The position numbers were made by a program, and so were the translations under genes. A stretch of DNA of 64,000 bases from Helopsaltes ochotensis (taxonomy: Eukaryota > Chordata > Aves > Passeriformes > Locustellidae): NCBI GenBank assembly GCA_013400155.1, contig VXBM01000138.1, positions 927,297 to 991,296 on the forward strand. The letters are read 5' to 3'. Under the pieces are notes generated by a model. The model did not search any database, was not told the DNA's origin, and was given only the letters and a program-made list of their open reading frames with translations. Positions 60,713 to 64,000 of the stretch are shown here, in pieces; the first letter of the stretch is position 1; each line of letters starts with the position of its first letter.

Positions 60713-60775
60713 GTCCTTCTGATTGCCTGAAACAGTACAGGCAATGTACTATTAGCACCCCAAAGGACTGTTCAG

Positions 60776-60954
60776 AAACAAAAACCAACAAAAACAAAAA
60801 CAAAACAAAACAAAACAAAAAAAACCAACAAAACAAAACCAAAACAAAAAACCAAAAAAACCCCACCAACCAAACCAAAAACCAACAACAACAACAATAA
60901 AAAAACCCAAAAAAACCAACAAAAAACAACAAATAAAACCAACAAAAAAACCCC
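60776..60954. repeat. Long A/C-rich low-complexity tract
   Basis: About 180 bp of A runs punctuated by C, CC and CCCC (AAAACAAAACAAAAC, ACCAACAAC, AAAACCCC). There is a single T-containing interruption (CAATAAA). On the minus strand it is G/T-rich, which creates overlapping low-complexity open frames of 80-100 codons that are not genes. Confidence 0.95.
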
Positions 60955-60959
60955 TGCTT

Positions 60960-61585
60960 TCACATATTCAGAATTCCCATCAAACATGTAGAAAGATTTT
61001 CTAATCTTTTTCAATGATGTCTATAAATCAAGATGTCATCTAGACAAATGATGACACATGCATCCACCAAATGGTGAAAAACTGTCATTCATTAATGCCA
61101 TATAGACAGACGGTGCATTTGTCTGTACAGAAGAATGAGATTAAGAGTCATATATTCCTACAGCTTATTGTAATGACACCTTGTCCTGCCCTTTTGTATT
61201 CTTTTTTTTTTTTTTTTTGCAATTTCATTTTTAAGTTCTATCCCCATCGAATAATGCTTGGAGTGCTCCTGTAGCTTGTAACCATTTAAAGCCAAAGGCA
61301 TGAAAAATGTTAAAACATTTAAATAAAGTTAATGAGATCTGGTAAAAAGCAGTGATTATTTCTGCCTTATTTCAAGGAGGCAACACTTCGAAGATATGGA
61401 TGGTTTCCCAGCTGTCACAGTGACTTCCCCAGCTACGTTATCCCAAATCACAGGTCTGAATCACAGCATAATCCATATATAACAATATATTTTTATCAGT
61501 TTCATTAAGCTTATTCTGGTGGAATGTTCAATATTTATTAAAAGCAGACATCTGCAGAGGCTTTGTACAGCTAAAAGCTTTTCTT
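60960..61585. other. Unique A+T-rich DNA
   Basis: A poly(T) run is at 61201-61218. No repeat family or exon was recognised. Confidence 0.5.
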
Positions 61586-61589
61586 TTTT

Positions 61590-62235
61590 AGGTTAAAGTC
61601 CTAAATTCGACCTCGCATCAGTGCCACATTTTTGTACATCTGTCTCACAAACACTAAAGAGGATGAACGAGCTATCAATGTATTATTCTATGCAGTGGGT
61701 TCCAACAGCCACAAAAACTGTTCGAAGCATCACGATGCTGTTAGTCTTACTGGCCCATAGTCAGATTGCCTAGTAGAGAGCCAAAGATGCACTTAAACAC
61801 CTCCTGTGACTATAAATTCAAAGCGGGATTGAGTGACTGAAGACATGTGTGCTCTGAATTTGTTTGAAACTGAAGAGAACTAATCACAATGTTTGGGTGA
61901 GGCAGCCATAGGAAGCACTTTGTCTGACTTAGAAATCATGACTCCTTCTTCTCATTAGCTGAATATGGAGCCAGAGACTGTCAGCTCATAAAGCACCATC
62001 TGAATCACTCATTTCCCCTGCAGTAGGTGGCCTGAATGCAGCTGTCTGCTTCCCTATCAGTAAAAATACTAATGCTGCAGGATAAATAAGACTATGAAAT
62101 CTACAGACAGCGTGGGAGGTGAGTTATTGCTGACTGTGAGGCAGCGTCATTCCTCTAATAACAGAATTATTAAGATGAGAATCCAGCCTCAAGGAGACGC
62201 TCTCCTATTCATAAACAAAGTATCTCTTCCATTTG
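61590..62235. promoter_or_regulatory. Possible conserved non-coding element
   Basis: A 0.65-kb repeat-free block of complex sequence contains homeodomain-type words (CTCATTAGCTGAAT, AATTATTAAG), an E-box-like CAGCTGTC and a run of mid-GC sequence. It differs from the A+T-rich flanks. This texture is often seen in deeply conserved vertebrate enhancers. No alignment was available to test it. Confidence 0.3.
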
Positions 62236-62239
62236 TTTT

Positions 62240-64000
62240 TTGATAATAATAACACTATATGCTTGTAACAAGACTATCTCCTCCCAAGACATTTGCTTGG
62301 TGCTCCCTTACATGCTACCACTACAAGCTGATCTCCTGTTGCTGCTTGTGCCTGACCACAATGCTTCTCTTGAATTTGGTGACATAGAAGTGATAGAGTG
62401 AAGAAAAGAGGCAACGATTACGCTTTTTTAAAATCTCACTATATTCCTGCCTGTTTTGTGATGTGTCTGGACCAAAATACACTGTATTGGGTCTTTTCAA
62501 GATCAAATTTAGGAAAAATATTGGAGACAGATCTTGGGAAACCCAAGTCAATCTTTCCAGCTACAAAGATCCCCACCTTCTTCATTGTGAACAGGTCATC
62601 TTACCTCAGAGATTTCCTGGTCTCCTATGACACTTTCACCTTGTTGTGACTATTGGCTCTGTTCAAGTAGTAGCAGCATAAAAACCTTGTTAGCAAAGAA
62701 GAGATTCAAGTTGTAAAATACTAAACCTGCAAAAGTAGGATGACTCTTTTAAAACACTCTTTGAAGCACTTTACGGTTTTCTTTAAAGTATGAGTGTTTT
62801 GATTTGCATCCTGCTTGGACTGGTGCAAATCAGCAGGAGCTCCACTGGTCTCAATAAAGCTGTGTTGTTGCAATCAAAATGTTAGAGCCACGTGTCTGCA
62901 CCCCACACATGAGACTGTGTGTGACTTTTGATATATCTGCTTTATAAATTATGAATGGAATGGGAATACTTTTGTTATTAACATACATTTTACCACAAGT
63001 GCTGATTAGAGGGACACATTTTCTATAATTTCTTTCCTTTTTGAATTGCAGTGCAAACAGCTTCTCAGAATCATTGCCCCAGGTTCAGAAAGTGATGATT
63101 AAAGAGGTGTTCTAAATTCCCCCTTGGGTTCATTGGGAACTGAAATCAGCAAGACGTGCAAAGATGATAGTCAAAGAAGTCAGGAGACTAATGGTTCAGA
63201 AAAGGAAATTAGTAATTAGAGCCCATTTCCAGTTTTTTGGTCCTTTTTTTGTTGTTGTTTTTAGTGGTTTTTTTGGTGGGTGTGAGTTCTTTAAAAAAAA
63301 AAAAAAAAAGAGTTTGGTGTTTTTTGTTTGCTGGTTTAGCACAAAGAGAAACACTGAGATGCTCTTTGCCGAGGATTATTTCAAAGGAATTCTTTTCTAA
63401 ATGTTCAAGTATTTCAGAGATATTTCGATATTTCAGAGACAAAAATGCAAGAACAAATATATACATCATTAATAAAATAGAATTAAGTATATAAATAATA
63501 TATAAAATATAAAGAAAATTTTAAGACTATATGGACTGACTGTGAAAAGAACCATAAACAGAGGAAGGTGAATGAAAGTACTGATCAAGGACTAGAGACA
63601 TAAAAGTTATACCCGTTATTAGGCTGAGATGGTGTTGATCCAGCTCTGGGGACTCAATCTGCTATAATCCGAAGGGATGCTATTATCATAGCCATGAAAG
63701 CCTAAAGCAATTGCATTGTCAAAGCTGGTTGGACTGGTATGGCTCAAATTATCTAAATTATGTTTCAAAATGCTTTTGTATTAATATAAGCTTTAAAGAA
63801 AAATCTTTATAAAAGATACACTTGTCAAATGTTAACTGAAGCCATATAACTAGTTGAAAACAAATCTCTAATCAGAGGTATACCAGATCTTGAAAAAAAA
63901 AAATTGCCGTTAACAAATATTCATAAGATATGAGAATATGCATTATTCAGTTCTACCAGTCTGTGTTTTGCGTCTGGCGATACAGTAGCCACAGAAGCAA
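62240..64000. other. Unique DNA, no gene recognised
   Basis: A T/G-rich patch with an A16 run is at 63239-63310. Small open frames around it are low complexity. No repeat family was recognised to the end of the window. Confidence 0.45.

Noticed and set aside
60630..61014. Minus-strand frames of 80-100 codons rich in F, L, V and W suggesting membrane proteins.
   Set aside because: They are translations of the A/C-rich low-complexity tract at 60776-60954.
1..64000. CRISPR arrays, tRNA or rRNA genes, bacterial operons or phage modules.
   Set aside because: No regularly spaced direct repeats with unique spacers, no cloverleaf-like A and B box pairs and no dense coding. The sequence is typical vertebrate non-coding DNA.

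Overview
The window looks like ordinary vertebrate nuclear DNA, most likely from a bird and probably a passerine. The main evidence is at least eight recognisable chicken-repeat-1 (CR1) LINE fragments. Four of them carry the stretch that follows the ORF2 stop codon, and three of those run to the avian 3' end (variants of ATTCTATGATTCT). Avian-type endogenous-retrovirus LTR fragments point the same way, as does an A+T-rich, repeat-poor background without primate- or rodent-type SINEs. There are no bacterial features: no operons, no ribosome-binding sites and no dense coding.

No complete protein-coding gene is visible. The longest open frames (about 100-170 codons) fall in LTRs, a minisatellite or low-complexity tracts, and the rest are the size expected by chance. 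The window is therefore either a gene desert or the inside of one or more very large introns. The best coding candidate is a single 76-nt exon-like block at 28795-28870 (+) with good splice signals and a coiled-coil-like peptide. I could not assign it to a gene.

Layout. 1-2.2 kb holds a MIR-like SINE relic in otherwise unique sequence. 2.2-2.7 kb is a CR1 3' fragment. 2.7-11 kb is unique DNA with a possible conserved non-coding block at about 5.1-6.0 kb and a small CR1 tail at 6.85 kb. 11.6-12.05 kb has two very old CR1/L3-like relics back to back. 13.76-15.15 kb is a probable LTR-type element with a GC-rich island. 16.4-16.96 kb is the most complete CR1 3' end. 17-28 kb is mostly unique with AT microsatellites. 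28.8 kb is the exon candidate and 29.35-29.59 kb is a CR1 ORF2 coding relic. 33.0-33.7 kb is an LTR with CCAAT and TATA-like signals, a poly(A) signal and a GC-rich minisatellite. 35.2 and 45.6 kb carry two copies of one minus-strand LTR-like repeat family. 37.9-38.3 kb is a minus-strand CR1. 39.2 kb is a long poly(T). 44.1-44.7 kb is an enhancer-like block with POU and HOX-PBX type motifs. 45.36-45.58 kb is a CR1 reverse-transcriptase relic. 46.76-47.4 kb is an ERVL-like LTR with flanking internal sequence. 47.5 kb and 58.2 kb are CR1 fragments, and 52.96-53.21 kb is a truncated avian LTR. 60.57 kb is a second MIR-like SINE, and 61.6-62.2 kb is another possible conserved block.

Nothing here forms a pathway or gene system. 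The functional content, if any, is regulatory (candidate conserved elements) plus the lone exon candidate. Repeat assignments rest on my recollection of consensus sequences, not on a search, so boundaries are approximate.
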